DNA of 64,000 nt from Paenibacillus taihuensis (GTDB taxonomy: Bacteria; Bacillota; Bacilli; Paenibacillales; Paenibacillaceae): assembly GCF_003386535.1 (NCBI RefSeq), contig NZ_QTTN01000015.1:1-64000 (forward strand). The letters run 5' to 3'. Below the pieces are notes generated by a model that was given only the letters and a program-made list of their open reading frames with translations, was not told the origin of the DNA and made no database searches. Shown here piece after piece: positions 55,876 to 64,000 of this stretch. The translations under genes were made by a program, and so were the position numbers. Numbering within the stretch: the stretch's first letter is position 1; every line of letters starts with the position of its first letter.

Positions 55876-57477
55876 ATGATGAATCGTTCAAAAAGTGCCG
55901 CACTGCTGCTGGCTGCAGCAGTGACGGTTGGCACGTTTAGCGGAAGCAGCTCCGCAGCAGCAGGCAATGTCGTACAGCCTTCAATAGGTAACTTGGCATT
56001 ATATGAAGTACATACGTTAGCAGGCTCTGGCGTATTTGACCGGGTTGACGGCAGCTCGGTTTCGGCTGCTTTCCGTGAGCCGACATCACTGCTTTACTCC
56101 GCGAAGACGGGGAGCTACGTTGTTGCAGATGCACGCAATCAGATGCTTCGCGGCGTTACGGCTGCAACCACAACAACTGCGGCAGGGATGTTTATCGGAG
56201 CCGATGAATACAACGCGCCGCTCGGCAGCTTGCTTGACGGCGACTCGGCAAAGGCATCGTTCAACGCGCCGTCTGGCCTCGCAGCTGATTCGAGTGGTGC
56301 GATTTACATCGCTGATGCGGGCAACAACAGTATTCGCAAGCTCTCAACGAATGGCGTCGTTACGACGCTTGCAGGCACCGGTGTCATGGGGAGTACAGAC
56401 GGAGCGGCAGCAGGCTCGAGCTTCTATCATCCGCTTGATATTGCGGTGAGCAAAGAAGGCGTGATCTATGTTGCAGATACGCTCAACAATGTCATCCGTC
56501 AAATTAAAGACGGCCAAGTGACAACATTGAATGCGCCGTCCACGCGTATTATTGAATATTATCCAGGGGCGATTGAATCGGTTGGCGATTATGCGGATGG
56601 TCCGCTCAGCCAGTCGAAATTCAATGAACCAAGCGGCTTGGCGCTCGACGCGAAAGGTAATCTGTACGTTAGCGATACCGGCAATAATCGGATTCGGTAT
56701 ATTGATTTCAAGACAGGTAACGTCACAACGGTAGCAGGCGGCGTGTCGGACGAGAAGCTTGCTTATGCAGATGGCTCGCCTTATGCAGAGGGAGGCTTCG
56801 CAGACGGAGCAGCAACTGCAGCGAAGCTGCATTCCCCGCGCGGACTTGCCGTAACGCCGGATGGCGGACTGCTCATCGCGGATTCCTTGAATCATGCTAT
56901 CCGCTACCTGACGAATGGCAAAGTGATTACGGTTGCCGGTATGCCGGAGGAAGAAGGGATTGCCGGCGGTATTGCTCGCAATGCAGCTTTTAACCGTCCA
57001 ACAGATGTGGAATGGGTCGGCAATGGCGCATTCGCGGTTGCGGATTCGGGCAGCAATACGGTACGAATCGTTGCGCCATACGAAGCTCCGGCAGGCTTGA
57101 AGGATAATGGCAGCACCCACTTGCTGTATAATCATACGGAGCTGGTGAGCGATGCTGCTCCAGTCATTCAAAACGGTGTCACGTTCGTACCTGTCCGTGT
57201 GCTCACAGAGAAGCTCGGCTTTAAAGTGCAATATGCGACCGGCCAAACCGTGCTTAAGCTTGGTAAGACAAGCTATACGGTGAAGAATGGCTCTGCGCAG
57301 GTGACGAAGCAAATCGACGGCGGAGCGAGCACGACAGTGGCGCTGCCGAAAGCGCCATTCGTCTCCAAGAACCGGCAGTTCCTGCCTGTCCGTTTCTTCG
57401 CAGAAGAGATGGGACTGGACGTGCAATGGCTCAATGATGTGCACGCAGTTCTCATCCGTGATAAGCAATTCTCGTAA
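55876..57477 (+). CDS. NHL-repeat protein with copper amine oxidase-like domain
   Basis: A 533-residue exported protein. Signal peptide (about residues 5-28), six NHL repeats (about 65-405; for example PSGLAADSSGAIYIADAGNN and PSGLALDAKGNLYVSDTGNN), which should form a six-bladed propeller. The C-terminal part (about 425-530; VTFVPVRVLTEKLGFKVQY, KNRQFLPVRFFAEEMGLDVQW) is the Cu_amine_oxidN1 module, common on Paenibacillus cell-surface proteins and not an enzyme. It lies 18 bases after the FecR gene and closes the three-gene unit before a terminator. Confidence 0.88.
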   Translation: MMNRSKSAALLLAAAVTVGTFSGSSSAAAGNVVQPSIGNLALYEVHTLAGSGVFDRVDGSSVSAAFREPTSLLYSAKTGSYVVADARNQMLRGVTAATTTTAAGMFIGADEYNAPLGSLLDGDSAKASFNAPSGLAADSSGAIYIADAGNNSIRKLSTNGVVTTLAGTGVMGSTDGAAAGSSFYHPLDIAVSKEGVIYVADTLNNVIRQIKDGQVTTLNAPSTRIIEYYPGAIESVGDYADGPLSQSKFNEPSGLALDAKGNLYVSDTGNNRIRYIDFKTGNVTTVAGGVSDEKLAYADGSPYAEGGFADGAATAAKLHSPRGLAVTPDGGLLIADSLNHAIRYLTNGKVITVAGMPEEEGIAGGIARNAAFNRPTDVEWVGNGAFAVADSGSNTVRIVAPYEAPAGLKDNGSTHLLYNHTELVSDAAPVIQNGVTFVPVRVLTEKLGFKVQYATGQTVLKLGKTSYTVKNGSAQVTKQIDGGASTTVALPKAPFVSKNRQFLPVRFFAEEMGLDVQWLNDVHAVLIRDKQFS

Positions 57478-57491
57478 TAAAATGAAAATAT

Positions 57492-57523
57492 AAGCCGTCC
57501 GGTGCAAACCTGACGGCTTTTTT
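57492..57523 (+). terminator. Terminator closing the cyclase/FecR/NHL unit
   Basis: AAGCCGTC pairs with GACGGCTT, followed by TTTT. Confidence 0.8.
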
Positions 57524-57573
57524 GCCGATATAGTACGTACAGAGTTTAGCCTGAGACCAAGGAGGTCCTACTC

Positions 57574-59058
57574 GTGCAGCTGGAAGAAGATCATATGAGC
57601 TATTTAAAGCGCTACGTGCAGAACCACCCGAAGAACCGAATGGCGTGGTACTTGCTCGGCAAGCAATATTTGCTCGAAGACAAAGAAGGGAAGGCGAATT
57701 ATTGCTTCCTGCAATCCGGGAGCATATATGATGCATATGAACGCAAAGAGCATCCGCTGGCGAATCAGCCTAAAGCATTAATTGCGAAGTGGAACCGGAA
57801 GCAGAAGCTGACGATGCTGGCCGCTCGAACCGCGGCAGCGACGATCCTGCTGTCCAGCCTCATGCTCATAATGCCGATCGGCTGGGCAAAGGACGAAGCA
57901 GATTCGCCAAAAGAAACAGCTTTGAGTGATACAAAGGATGAAGCAGCGTCTCAGCAGCGAGGGGGAAAATCACAAACAGGCGGTGCCCAGGCTCCGCAAA
58001 GCGATCCGCCAGGGCTGCATGTCGCTATTGTGAAGCCGGCTGGTGACGATACAATGGGGAAAGCACTTAGCGCGCTATTGAGAGGAGCGGGCCGCGGTAC
58101 GCAGACAGGCATTGCTGCCATGCTTCAGCAGAACGGCAAGTGGCGCAGCTGGACAGGGGGCACGCGGCTGCTCGCCATGACGAAGCGGCAAGGCGATGCG
58201 AATCCGGTCGCGGTGAACTTGCTCGACGGTGCTGCTTGCGACTGCCAGCCGAGCGATTCGACCGCTGCCTATAAAATGTACGAGAAGTGGAGCGCGCAGC
58301 AAGAACAGGAATGGACGCTTCGCAGCGCGATCGTGCAATATCGTTGGATCTACAAGGCTTGGCCTTCACGTCTAAGCGATCTGACCCGCCCTTACCCGAA
58401 CAATGTGCTTGCAGGTACTTCGGGGGCGATGCAGCAGCTATTCCCGAAGCTCTTAACAGAGCTTAAGGCTAGTTCTGGTCGTGCAGATGCATCTGCGATG
58501 GGCGGTAAGCCTTCAGCATCAGGAAGCGGGTCTGTACAGCAGAGTAATTCAGCGGCGAGCCAGGCAGGTGCGAAGAGTGAATCTTCCTCGAGCGCGGATG
58601 ATACGAAGCTGCCGGAAGATGCGTTATCGATTGTCATCGATAAAGATAAGCATCAGCTGGCCGTTGTCAGCGGCGATGTCATTGTGCGGAGCTATAAAGT
58701 TGGACTTGGCGGGCAGAAGACCCCGGCAGGCAGCTTCTATATAAGTGAGAAGGTACGCCATCCGAATGGTCGGGACGACAGCGAGTTCGGCAGCCGGGGA
58801 ATGATATTGTCGAAGACGCTGTACGCGATTCACGGCACGCAAGACCAAGGCAGCATCGGCATGGATGAATCGCATGGCTGCGTGCGCATGCTGCAGAAGG
58901 ATCTCGAGGAGCTGTACGATCTAGTGCCGCTCGGCACGAAGGTAACCATAAAAAGCGGCGTCCTTCCCGCCAGTACACCTAAGGCTTCGGAGCGTTTCCG
59001 CTTGAAGCCGGTGCAGGACGAGACGAACACCGCTGTCGTTTATAAATGGCTTAATTAA
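57574..59058 (+). CDS. L,D-transpeptidase (YkuD) with cytoplasmic N-terminus
   Basis: A 494-residue type II membrane protein. About 80 cytoplasmic residues with a TPR-like helical repeat (NRMAWYLLGKQYLLEDKEGKANYCF) precede one membrane segment (about 82-104). A long low-complexity extracytoplasmic linker follows, then a YkuD domain (about 345-470) with the catalytic HGT...SHGCVRM. It makes 3-3 cross-links in peptidoglycan or attaches proteins. GTG 57574 follows GGAGGTCC. The intracellular repeat is an unusual addition. Confidence 0.87.
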   Translation: MQLEEDHMSYLKRYVQNHPKNRMAWYLLGKQYLLEDKEGKANYCFLQSGSIYDAYERKEHPLANQPKALIAKWNRKQKLTMLAARTAAATILLSSLMLIMPIGWAKDEADSPKETALSDTKDEAASQQRGGKSQTGGAQAPQSDPPGLHVAIVKPAGDDTMGKALSALLRGAGRGTQTGIAAMLQQNGKWRSWTGGTRLLAMTKRQGDANPVAVNLLDGAACDCQPSDSTAAYKMYEKWSAQQEQEWTLRSAIVQYRWIYKAWPSRLSDLTRPYPNNVLAGTSGAMQQLFPKLLTELKASSGRADASAMGGKPSASGSGSVQQSNSAASQAGAKSESSSSADDTKLPEDALSIVIDKDKHQLAVVSGDVIVRSYKVGLGGQKTPAGSFYISEKVRHPNGRDDSEFGSRGMILSKTLYAIHGTQDQGSIGMDESHGCVRMLQKDLEELYDLVPLGTKVTIKSGVLPASTPKASERFRLKPVQDETNTAVVYKWLN

Positions 59059-59128
59059 AAGTTAGAAACTTGAAGCTTAAAGCTTGTAACTTAAAGTTTG
59101 TAGCGAGAGTTAAGCGTTAGCTCGAAGC

Positions 59129-59269
59129 TTACTTATCAACAACAAGCAGAATGGCCATAATAATAACGACAACAACAAAGATTGATCCGATCCAAATGAG
59201 CGCCTTCTTGTTGATTTCTTCCTTCTGTTGTTTCTTCATTACCGGTGGTCTTTTCTTTGCTTGACTCAT
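59129..59269 (-). CDS. Small membrane protein (46 residues)
   Basis: ATG 59269 follows AAAGG at a normal distance. The peptide has a Lys-rich cytoplasmic start (SQAKKRPPVMKKQQKEEINKK) and a single membrane helix (WIGSIFVVVVIIMAILLVV). No family recognised. It is opposite in direction to both neighbours. The frame could be extended upstream by 23 codons but without a ribosome site. Confidence 0.7.
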   Translation of the reverse strand: MSQAKKRPPVMKKQQKEEINKKALIWIGSIFVVVVIIMAILLVVDK

Positions 59270-59364
59270 GCGGATCAACCTTTCTTTCACATTGAATGGG
59301 TATATACCGCTATTGTAACCGTTTTCTTTCATGCGCACAACTAGGCAACCTCGCGAAAATGTAG

Positions 59365-59407
59365 CGCCTGCCCCTTATGAAAGCGGGGGCGGGCTCTTTC
59401 TTTTTCT
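59365..59407 (+). terminator. Terminator-like hairpin before pyrD
   Basis: CGCCTGCCCC pairs with GGGGGCGGGC around a 9-base loop, then a T-rich TCTTTCTTTTTCTT. It lies 57 bases before pyrD. No plus-strand gene ends close by, so it may end read-through from the transpeptidase gene or attenuate pyrD. A small palindrome TTAACACGTTAA follows at 59411-59422. Confidence 0.55.
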
Positions 59408-59463
59408 TGCTTAACACGTTAAACTGTTCGATAGAGCTAACACGAAGAACGGAGTGAACGTAA

Positions 59464-60564
59464 GTGTTGTATACGAAATTGGCCAAGCCTTATTTCTTTC
59501 GGATGGATGCCGAGAAGGCCCATCATATGGTTATTGATGGGTTGCATACGGCAAGCAAGGTCCCGGGCATTCCCGCACTGATGCGTGCGATGTACGGAAT
59601 AGAGGAGGCAAGGGAACTGGCAGTTGACCTGTTCGGCCTTCATTTTGCCCATCCGATTGGACTTGCGGCTGGCCTGGATAAGAACGCGAAAGCGGTCGAT
59701 ATGTTTGCGAATATCGGCTTCGGATTCGCGGAGGTAGGAACGGTAACACCGAAAGGACAAGCAGGCAATGATCTGCCTCGCCTGTTCCGGCTTCCTTCAG
59801 ATGAAGCGCTCATTAACCGAATGGGCTTCAATAATGATGGCGCAGATGCGATGGCAGAGCGGCTTGCCAAGGATACGAACCGCCGTATTCCAATCGCGGC
59901 AAATATCGGCAAGAACAAGACGACGCCGAATGAGCTCGCGCACGAAGATTACCGCATCTGCTTGCAGAAGCTATATACATATGGCGACTTCTTCGTCGTC
60001 AATATCAGCTCGCCGAACACGCCGGATCTCCGCGCGCTCCAGCATGGCGATGAGCTGCGCTTGCTGCTGCAAACGGTCATGGATGAGATGAACGTCCAGG
60101 CGAAGCAAGCTGGCGAGGCACGCAAGCCGGTGCTGGTGAAGATCGCCCCGGATATGACGAATGAACAGCTTGCATACACAGTCGATACAATAGTAGCAAG
60201 CGGCGTGAACGGCATTATTGCCACGAACACGACGATCAGCCGTGAAGGGCTGCAGCATCCGAATGCGAAGGAGACCGGCGGTCTCAGCGGCAAGCCGGTA
60301 AAGGAGCGTTCGACAGAGGTCATTCGCGAAGTCTACCGCCAAACTGGCGGCAAACTGCCCATTATTGGTTCAGGCGGCATCTTTACGGCTGCTGATGCAT
60401 ACGATAAAATTCGCGCAGGCGCAAGTCTTGTAGAAATCTACACTGCCCTCATCTATAAAGGGCCCGAGCTGCTGCGCGAACTCGCAGGCGGCTTGAAAGA
60501 AGCGCTTCGCAGAGATGGATTCAAATCAATTACAGAAGCAATAGGAGCAGATCATCGGTCTTAA
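59464..60564 (+). CDS. pyrD: Dihydroorotate dehydrogenase (quinone), class 2
   Basis: A 366-residue membrane-associated enzyme that oxidises dihydroorotate with quinone. The N-terminal helix (YTKLAKPYFFRMDAEKAHHM) for membrane contact and the FMN-binding barrel (GLAAGLDKNAKAVD, NINRMGFNNDGAD, VNISSPNTPDLRALQ with the class 2 Ser base, TNTTISR, SGGIFTAADAYDKI) are typical. It stands outside a pyr operon, as usual for class 2. GTG 59464 follows GGAGTGAA at a 10-base spacing. Confidence 0.93.
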   Translation: MLYTKLAKPYFFRMDAEKAHHMVIDGLHTASKVPGIPALMRAMYGIEEARELAVDLFGLHFAHPIGLAAGLDKNAKAVDMFANIGFGFAEVGTVTPKGQAGNDLPRLFRLPSDEALINRMGFNNDGADAMAERLAKDTNRRIPIAANIGKNKTTPNELAHEDYRICLQKLYTYGDFFVVNISSPNTPDLRALQHGDELRLLLQTVMDEMNVQAKQAGEARKPVLVKIAPDMTNEQLAYTVDTIVASGVNGIIATNTTISREGLQHPNAKETGGLSGKPVKERSTEVIREVYRQTGGKLPIIGSGGIFTAADAYDKIRAGASLVEIYTALIYKGPELLRELAGGLKEALRRDGFKSITEAIGADHRS

Positions 60565-60580
60565 GATAGGAGGCGGCCGG

Positions 60581-61384
60581 ATGGACGGAAGAGACTGGGG
60601 ATTATTTTTACAGCCATATGAGCAAGCAGTAGAAGAATTGAAGGTCAAACTGAAGACACTACGCACCGAATTGAAGAATCGGGAAGCATACTCGCCGATC
60701 GAATTCGTGACCGGGCGGGTGAAGCGCATCTCCTCCATATTGGAGAAAGCAAAGCGCTTGTCCGTACCGATGGAGCAGATTGATACCGGAATTGAGGACA
60801 TTGCGGGCATCCGCATCATGTGCCAGTTCGTCGACGATATTCACCGCGTAGCAGGATTCATACGCTTGCGTAAGGACCTGAAGCTCGTATATGAAAAGGA
60901 CTACATTACAAATTTCAAAGAAAGCGGCTATCGCAGCTACCATATGATCGTGGAGTATCCGGTTCAGACGGCGATTGGGCTTAAGCATGTGCTGGCGGAA
61001 ATTCAAATTCGTACGCTTGCGATGAATTTCTGGGCGACGATCGAGCATTCGCTGAACTACAAATATAAGGAGAGCTTGCCCGATGAAGTGCGTGACCGTC
61101 TGAAGAAGGCGGCAGAGGCGGCCTCCGTGCTGGATTCAGAGATGTCGAGCATTCGCAATGAGATATTGGATGCACAGCGGGATTTCGAAGAGAAGTCGAA
61201 CATGTTCACGAGCGTGCTGAGCGATATTCAGGAGCTGTACTTCTTCAATCGCGTACGTGAGGCGGTTCAGTTCCAACTGCGGTTCAACGAGCTGTGGGAG
61301 CAGGAGGATACATTCGGAATCCGAATGCTGTCTGATGAGATTAAGACGGCAATTAGCCGGGCGAAGAAGGGCGGTACCACTTAA
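60581..61384 (+). CDS. relQ: Small (p)ppGpp synthetase RelQ (YjbM/SAS1)
   Basis: A 267-residue stand-alone synthetase without HD, TGS or ACT. The ppGpp synthetase motifs are GIEDIAGIRIMCQFVDDIHRV (near residue 68), KESGYRSYHMIVEYP (near 112) and ILAEIQIRTLAMNFWATIEHSLNYKY (near 145). It is probably tetrameric and activated by pppGpp. ATG follows AGGAGGCGGCC. It lies 16 bases after pyrD and is followed without a gap by a DUF309 gene. Confidence 0.93.
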   Translation: MDGRDWGLFLQPYEQAVEELKVKLKTLRTELKNREAYSPIEFVTGRVKRISSILEKAKRLSVPMEQIDTGIEDIAGIRIMCQFVDDIHRVAGFIRLRKDLKLVYEKDYITNFKESGYRSYHMIVEYPVQTAIGLKHVLAEIQIRTLAMNFWATIEHSLNYKYKESLPDEVRDRLKKAAEAASVLDSEMSSIRNEILDAQRDFEEKSNMFTSVLSDIQELYFFNRVREAVQFQLRFNELWEQEDTFGIRMLSDEIKTAISRAKKGGTT

Positions 61385-61828
61385 GTGACGGCACGATACG
61401 AGGAGCATCCGTACGATGAACGGTTTGTCCATTTTGTCGTCCTGTTTAATGTGGACCAGGATTATTTCGAATGCCATGAGGTAATGGAGGAGCTGTGGCT
61501 GGAGGAGGGCCGCAATCTCCTTTACCAAGGGCTGCTGCAGGCGGCAGTTGGTTTGCACCATTGGCGCAATGATAATTTCTCCGGTGCCATCAAGCTGTTC
61601 AACCAAGCGCAGCAGAAGCTGGTACAGTATGCAGATGTGGAGATGGGCCTTGATATGAGGCAGCTTCGCGCTGATGTGGCGAGTAGTCTGACGCTGCTGA
61701 CCAGCGAGGCGGATGCTCGTCCAGCCTTTACACCGTTTGAAGTCGTGGTGGTGGATGATCAGCTGCGAATACTTGCGAAAGCGCTTGCGGAAATTCCGCT
61801 TGATATACGATTGCATCCCGAAGACTGA
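61385..61828 (+). CDS. DUF309 protein
   Basis: A 147-residue helical protein with the DUF309 motif NVDQDYFECHEVMEELWLEEGRNLLYQGLLQAAVGLHHWRNDNFSGAIKLF (HE.xE and LxQAAVGLHH), a possible metal-binding or substrate pocket of unknown function. The GTG start comes right after the relQ stop, so translation is coupled. A terminator follows. Confidence 0.85.
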   Translation: MTARYEEHPYDERFVHFVVLFNVDQDYFECHEVMEELWLEEGRNLLYQGLLQAAVGLHHWRNDNFSGAIKLFNQAQQKLVQYADVEMGLDMRQLRADVASSLTLLTSEADARPAFTPFEVVVVDDQLRILAKALAEIPLDIRLHPED

Positions 61829-61841
61829 ACATATAAGCACG

Positions 61842-61876
61842 AAGTCCCTCCCGATATGTCGGGCAGGGGCTTTTTC
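61842..61876 (+). terminator. Terminator after the pyrD-relQ-DUF309 unit
   Basis: AAGTCCCTCCCGA pairs with TCGGGCAGGGGCTT around TATG, followed by TTT. Confidence 0.8.
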
Positions 61877-61966
61877 ACATTAGAAAATGCAGCACCGTTG
61901 GTCAATATACTGCACTTGTTATACAATAGGATGAAGTGCTAGAGACGTTTGGAGGATACGAGTCAC

Positions 61967-62713
61967 ATGGCAAAACGAATGCGGCTGGACAAGCTGCTGT
62001 CAAATATGGGCTTCGGTACACGGAGCGAAATTCGCAAGGTTGTTAAGCAAGGGCGGGTTACAGTCGATGGGGCGGTCGTGAAAGACTTCGGGCTGAATCT
62101 TGATCCGGACTCGCAGACGGTTATGATCGATGATGAGAAGGTGATATACAAGGATACGATCTACGTGATGCTGAATAAGCCGCAAGGCGTTATCTCCGCA
62201 ACGGAGGATACGCGCGATCGTACGGTCATTGATCTGCTTGACCCGGATGATCAAGTACTCCAGCCATTCCCGGTCGGCAGGCTCGACAAGGATACGGAAG
62301 GACTGCTGCTGCTGACGAACGACGGGAAGCTTGCACATGACCTGTTGTCGCCGAAGAAGCATGTGCCGAAGACGTATGAAGCGATTGTGCATGGTGATGT
62401 GGATGCGAGCGACCAGGAAGCTTTTGCAGAAGGTGTTACGCTTGATGATGGGTATAAGACGATGCCGGCGAAGCTAATTATCGGCGAGAAAGAGAGTCGG
62501 GAAGACGGCATTTACAGCCGAATTACGCTAACGATTCATGAGGGGAAATTCCATCAGGTGAAGCGGATGTTCGAGGCCGTCGGCAAGAAAGTCGTTTATT
62601 TGCGCCGGATTTCGATGGGACCGCTCGCGCTTGACGAGTCGCTTCCGCTCGGCTCGTATCGTCCGCTGACGGAGGCGGAACTGGAGTCGCTGCAAAATGT
62701 GCACGCGAAATAG
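61967..62713 (+). CDS. 16S rRNA pseudouridine synthase (RsuA type)
   Basis: A 248-residue enzyme: an S4 RNA-binding domain (about residues 4-60, RLDKLLSNMGFGTRSEIRKVVKQGRVTVDG) and the RsuA/RluB catalytic domain with the key Asp in VGRLDKDTEGLLLLTNDGKLAH near residue 105. The sequence fits the small-subunit (YtzG-like, position 516 in E. coli numbering) group. ATG 61967 follows GGAGG at 11 bases; a TTG at 61949 is discounted. Confidence 0.88.
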   Translation: MAKRMRLDKLLSNMGFGTRSEIRKVVKQGRVTVDGAVVKDFGLNLDPDSQTVMIDDEKVIYKDTIYVMLNKPQGVISATEDTRDRTVIDLLDPDDQVLQPFPVGRLDKDTEGLLLLTNDGKLAHDLLSPKKHVPKTYEAIVHGDVDASDQEAFAEGVTLDDGYKTMPAKLIIGEKESREDGIYSRITLTIHEGKFHQVKRMFEAVGKKVVYLRRISMGPLALDESLPLGSYRPLTEAELESLQNVHAK

Positions 62714-62752
62714 ATACAGATAAAGAGATAGAAATAGGATGGTGGGAGAGAA

Positions 62753-63550
62753 ATGAACAAGCTTAACTATGATTTGATCGCACTCGACATTGACGGGACG
62801 CTGTTGACGGATGGGCATGTGCTGACACCTGGTGTACGCGATGCAGTAAGAGAAGCGGCGAGCCGCGGTGCGGAGATCGTGCTATGTACAGGTCGCGGAC
62901 CGGGCTCTGCGCTTCCGGTGCTGGATGCGCTTGGCTTGTCCGGCACGATGATTACGCATAACGGAGCGGCGACGATCGATGCGGCGAAGCGCGAGGTGCT
63001 GCACCAGTACAGCATCGACGCGAGTGAAGTTGCACGATTCCGCGACTATTGCAAGAACGGCGGCTTGCATTTTGACTATAATACCGCGTTCCAGATGCTG
63101 ATTGAGGGCATTACGCCGGAAGCGGAAGAGATGTATAAGATGTTTGAAGCGAAACCGGTTATGCGCAGCTCGGATGAGCCATTGCCGAATGATCTTGTGA
63201 AATTCACGCTGTTCGGCGACAAAGCCGACCTCGACCGAGTTGAAGCAGAATGGAACGGCTGGGATCATGGGCTGTCGCATATCCGCAGCGGCGAATTCTT
63301 CATCGATGTAATGCATAAGGAAGCGAGCAAAGGAACGGCGCTGAAGCAGCTCGCCATTGCCAGAGGCATTGATCCGAGCCGAGTGATGGCGATCGGCAAC
63401 TATTTTAACGATCTCGGGATGCTGGAATTCGCAGGGCTTGGCATCGCTGTAGCGAATTCACCGGAGGGCGTTAAGGATGCAGCAGATACAGTGACGCTCT
63501 CCAACGAAGAAGACGGCGTGGCGCATGCACTCTATACGTACGCTTGGTAG
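62753..63550 (+). CDS. Cof-type HAD-IIB phosphatase
   Basis: A 265-residue HAD hydrolase: ALDIDGTLLTDGHVL (nucleophile Asp near residue 12), LCTGRGPG (motif II), a C2B cap domain (about 85-190) and motif IV in AIGNYFNDLGMLEFAG. In motif IV the usual GDxxND is GNYFND, so the first Asp is Asn, as in some Cof subgroups. The substrate is unknown; sugar phosphates and FMN are typical. GGTGGGAGAG precedes the ATG. Confidence 0.88.
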   Translation: MNKLNYDLIALDIDGTLLTDGHVLTPGVRDAVREAASRGAEIVLCTGRGPGSALPVLDALGLSGTMITHNGAATIDAAKREVLHQYSIDASEVARFRDYCKNGGLHFDYNTAFQMLIEGITPEAEEMYKMFEAKPVMRSSDEPLPNDLVKFTLFGDKADLDRVEAEWNGWDHGLSHIRSGEFFIDVMHKEASKGTALKQLAIARGIDPSRVMAIGNYFNDLGMLEFAGLGIAVANSPEGVKDAADTVTLSNEEDGVAHALYTYAW

Positions 63551-63556
63551 AAACCG

Positions 63557-63593
63557 AAAAACCGTCGAGAGGTCCAGCCTCTCGACGGTTTTT
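63557..63593. terminator. Terminator after the HAD gene
   Basis: A perfect 16-bp stem AAAAACCGTCGAGAGG with CCTCTCGACGGTTTTT around TCCAG. Being symmetric, it can also stop minus-strand transcription from the YjcZ gene. Confidence 0.9.
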
Positions 63594-63617
63594 ACAATAT
63601 CGGATCAATGGGGTTGT

Positions 63618-63710
63618 TTAGAAGAAAATTCCACGGGTTACGATGACCAGCAGGATAAACAACACCAAGATCACGCCAGCAGAAGTGAAACCACCGTGCA
63701 TACCGGACAT
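63618..63710 (-). CDS. YjcZ-type sporulation peptide (30 residues)
   Basis: On the minus strand, GGGAGGAAG precedes an ATG at 63710 and a 30-codon frame. The peptide is MSGMHGGF at its start, then a hydrophobic helix (ILVLFILLVIV) and TRGIFF at its end. Gly-rich start plus one short membrane helix is the plan of the YjcZ family of tiny spore proteins. CATACTATA about 80 bases upstream (63796-63788) resembles a mother-cell sigma -10 element. Confidence 0.8.
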   Translation of the reverse strand: MSGMHGGFTSAGVILVLFILLVIVTRGIFF

Positions 63711-63877
63711 GCAACTTCCTCCCTTAACAGGTATTTCCGGTGCCCTTTGCTGCATTTAAGCTTTCTTGTTCGGCACCCGGTATACGATATAGTATGAAAA
63801 ACAGGGCTCGGCGATTGGACAGATGCCCCGTTGCCCTTACATTTAGGCGTTTATATTAGGGAGGATGTCCTTGGAAA

Positions 63878-64000
63878 ATGACGGATGACGGGGAGCCATT
63901 TGCAGCGGAGCAATTGCCTATCGACGTCAGTCTCTTGGGTAAAAAAGGAAAATGCTCGATTGATGTCGAAGTGCTAGAGAATCAGGGAGGGATGCAGCAT
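63878..64000 (+). CDS. Start of an unidentified gene (cut by the window end)
   Basis: ATG 63878 opens a frame that runs to the window edge (41 codons). AGGGAGG lies 13 bases upstream, slightly far. The product begins with an acidic stretch, then IDVSLLGKKGKCSIDVEVLEN. No family can be named from so little. An ATG at 63864 in another frame stops after six codons. Confidence 0.4.
   Translation, partial: MTDDGEPFAAEQLPIDVSLLGKKGKCSIDVEVLENQGGMQH

Noticed and set aside
56344-57507. Minus-strand open frame opposite the NHL gene
   Set aside because: Antisense to a clear repeat protein; no ribosome site or domain.
63401-63550. Motif IV GNYFND in the HAD protein as a sign of inactivation
   Set aside because: The same Asn is usual in some Cof-type subgroups and the remaining acid residues are present.

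Overview
The window comes from the chromosome of a Gram-positive, endospore-forming member of the Paenibacillaceae, most like Paenibacillus. The evidence is the codon and GC style (about half GC by eye), strong AGGAGG-type ribosome binding sites, many TTG and GTG starts, T-box leaders, sporulation genes (spoVB, a yjcZ-type peptide) and a gene order that follows the yrz/yrv/yrr region of Bacillus subtilis. It is almost entirely core genome. The only mobile element is the last ~93 bases of a group II intron at the left edge.

Layout. 1-5.5 kb: intron tail, two DUF421 (YetF-type) membrane proteins flanking a PAP2 phosphatase and a YrzE-type membrane protein, then spoVB and comN. 5.6-14.8 kb: split secD and secF, a cation transporter with altered metal-site residues, recJ-apt, relA and dtd. 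14.8-16.3 kb: a gene-poor stretch with diverged, hairpin-rich repeats, then a promoter and T-box leader for hisS-aspS. 19.5-26.8 kb: tcdA, a YdeI/OmdA protein, mntH with a likely operator, rarA, a CBS/CNNM membrane protein, mnmA. 27-38.5 kb: cymR-iscS, a PRC-barrel protein and a zinc-ribbon protein, an AI-2E-type transporter, a T-box and alaS, ireB, ruvX, two DUF1292 genes, mltG, trhP1 and trhP2. 38.6-48.5 kb: a chemoreceptor with a SigD-type promoter, a YugP-type protease and MerR regulator, the ammonium transporter amt with a GlnR/TnrA box, a GlnD-like DUF294 protein, a DEDDh exonuclease, a JAMM protease, an MFS transporter and a ResA-like thioredoxin. 48.5-64 kb: cimA, dinB, ferredoxin, a three-gene CHASE2 cyclase/FecR/NHL cluster, an L,D-transpeptidase, pyrD, relQ, DUF309, rsuA, a Cof-type HAD phosphatase, a tiny YjcZ peptide and the start of a further gene.

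How the genes work together. Several serve tRNA: four aminoacylation or proofreading genes (hisS, aspS, alaS, dtd) and four modification genes (tcdA, mnmA with its sulfur donor iscS, trhP1, trhP2). Two (p)ppGpp synthetases (RelA and RelQ) tie amino-acid status to growth. The two T-box leaders add transcriptional control by uncharged tRNA. SecDF, SpoVB, MltG, L,D-transpeptidase, ResA and PAP2 act at the envelope.

The best candidates for undescribed biology are: the CHASE2-cyclase/FecR/NHL-propeller cluster, which looks like an envelope-sensing cyclic-nucleotide module; the amt/DUF294/exonuclease row under a nitrogen box; the hairpin-rich repeats before hisS; and a perfect 16-bp-arm palindrome in the leader of the JAMM protease. 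All were read by eye without homology searches, so family names rest on motifs and conserved gene order.
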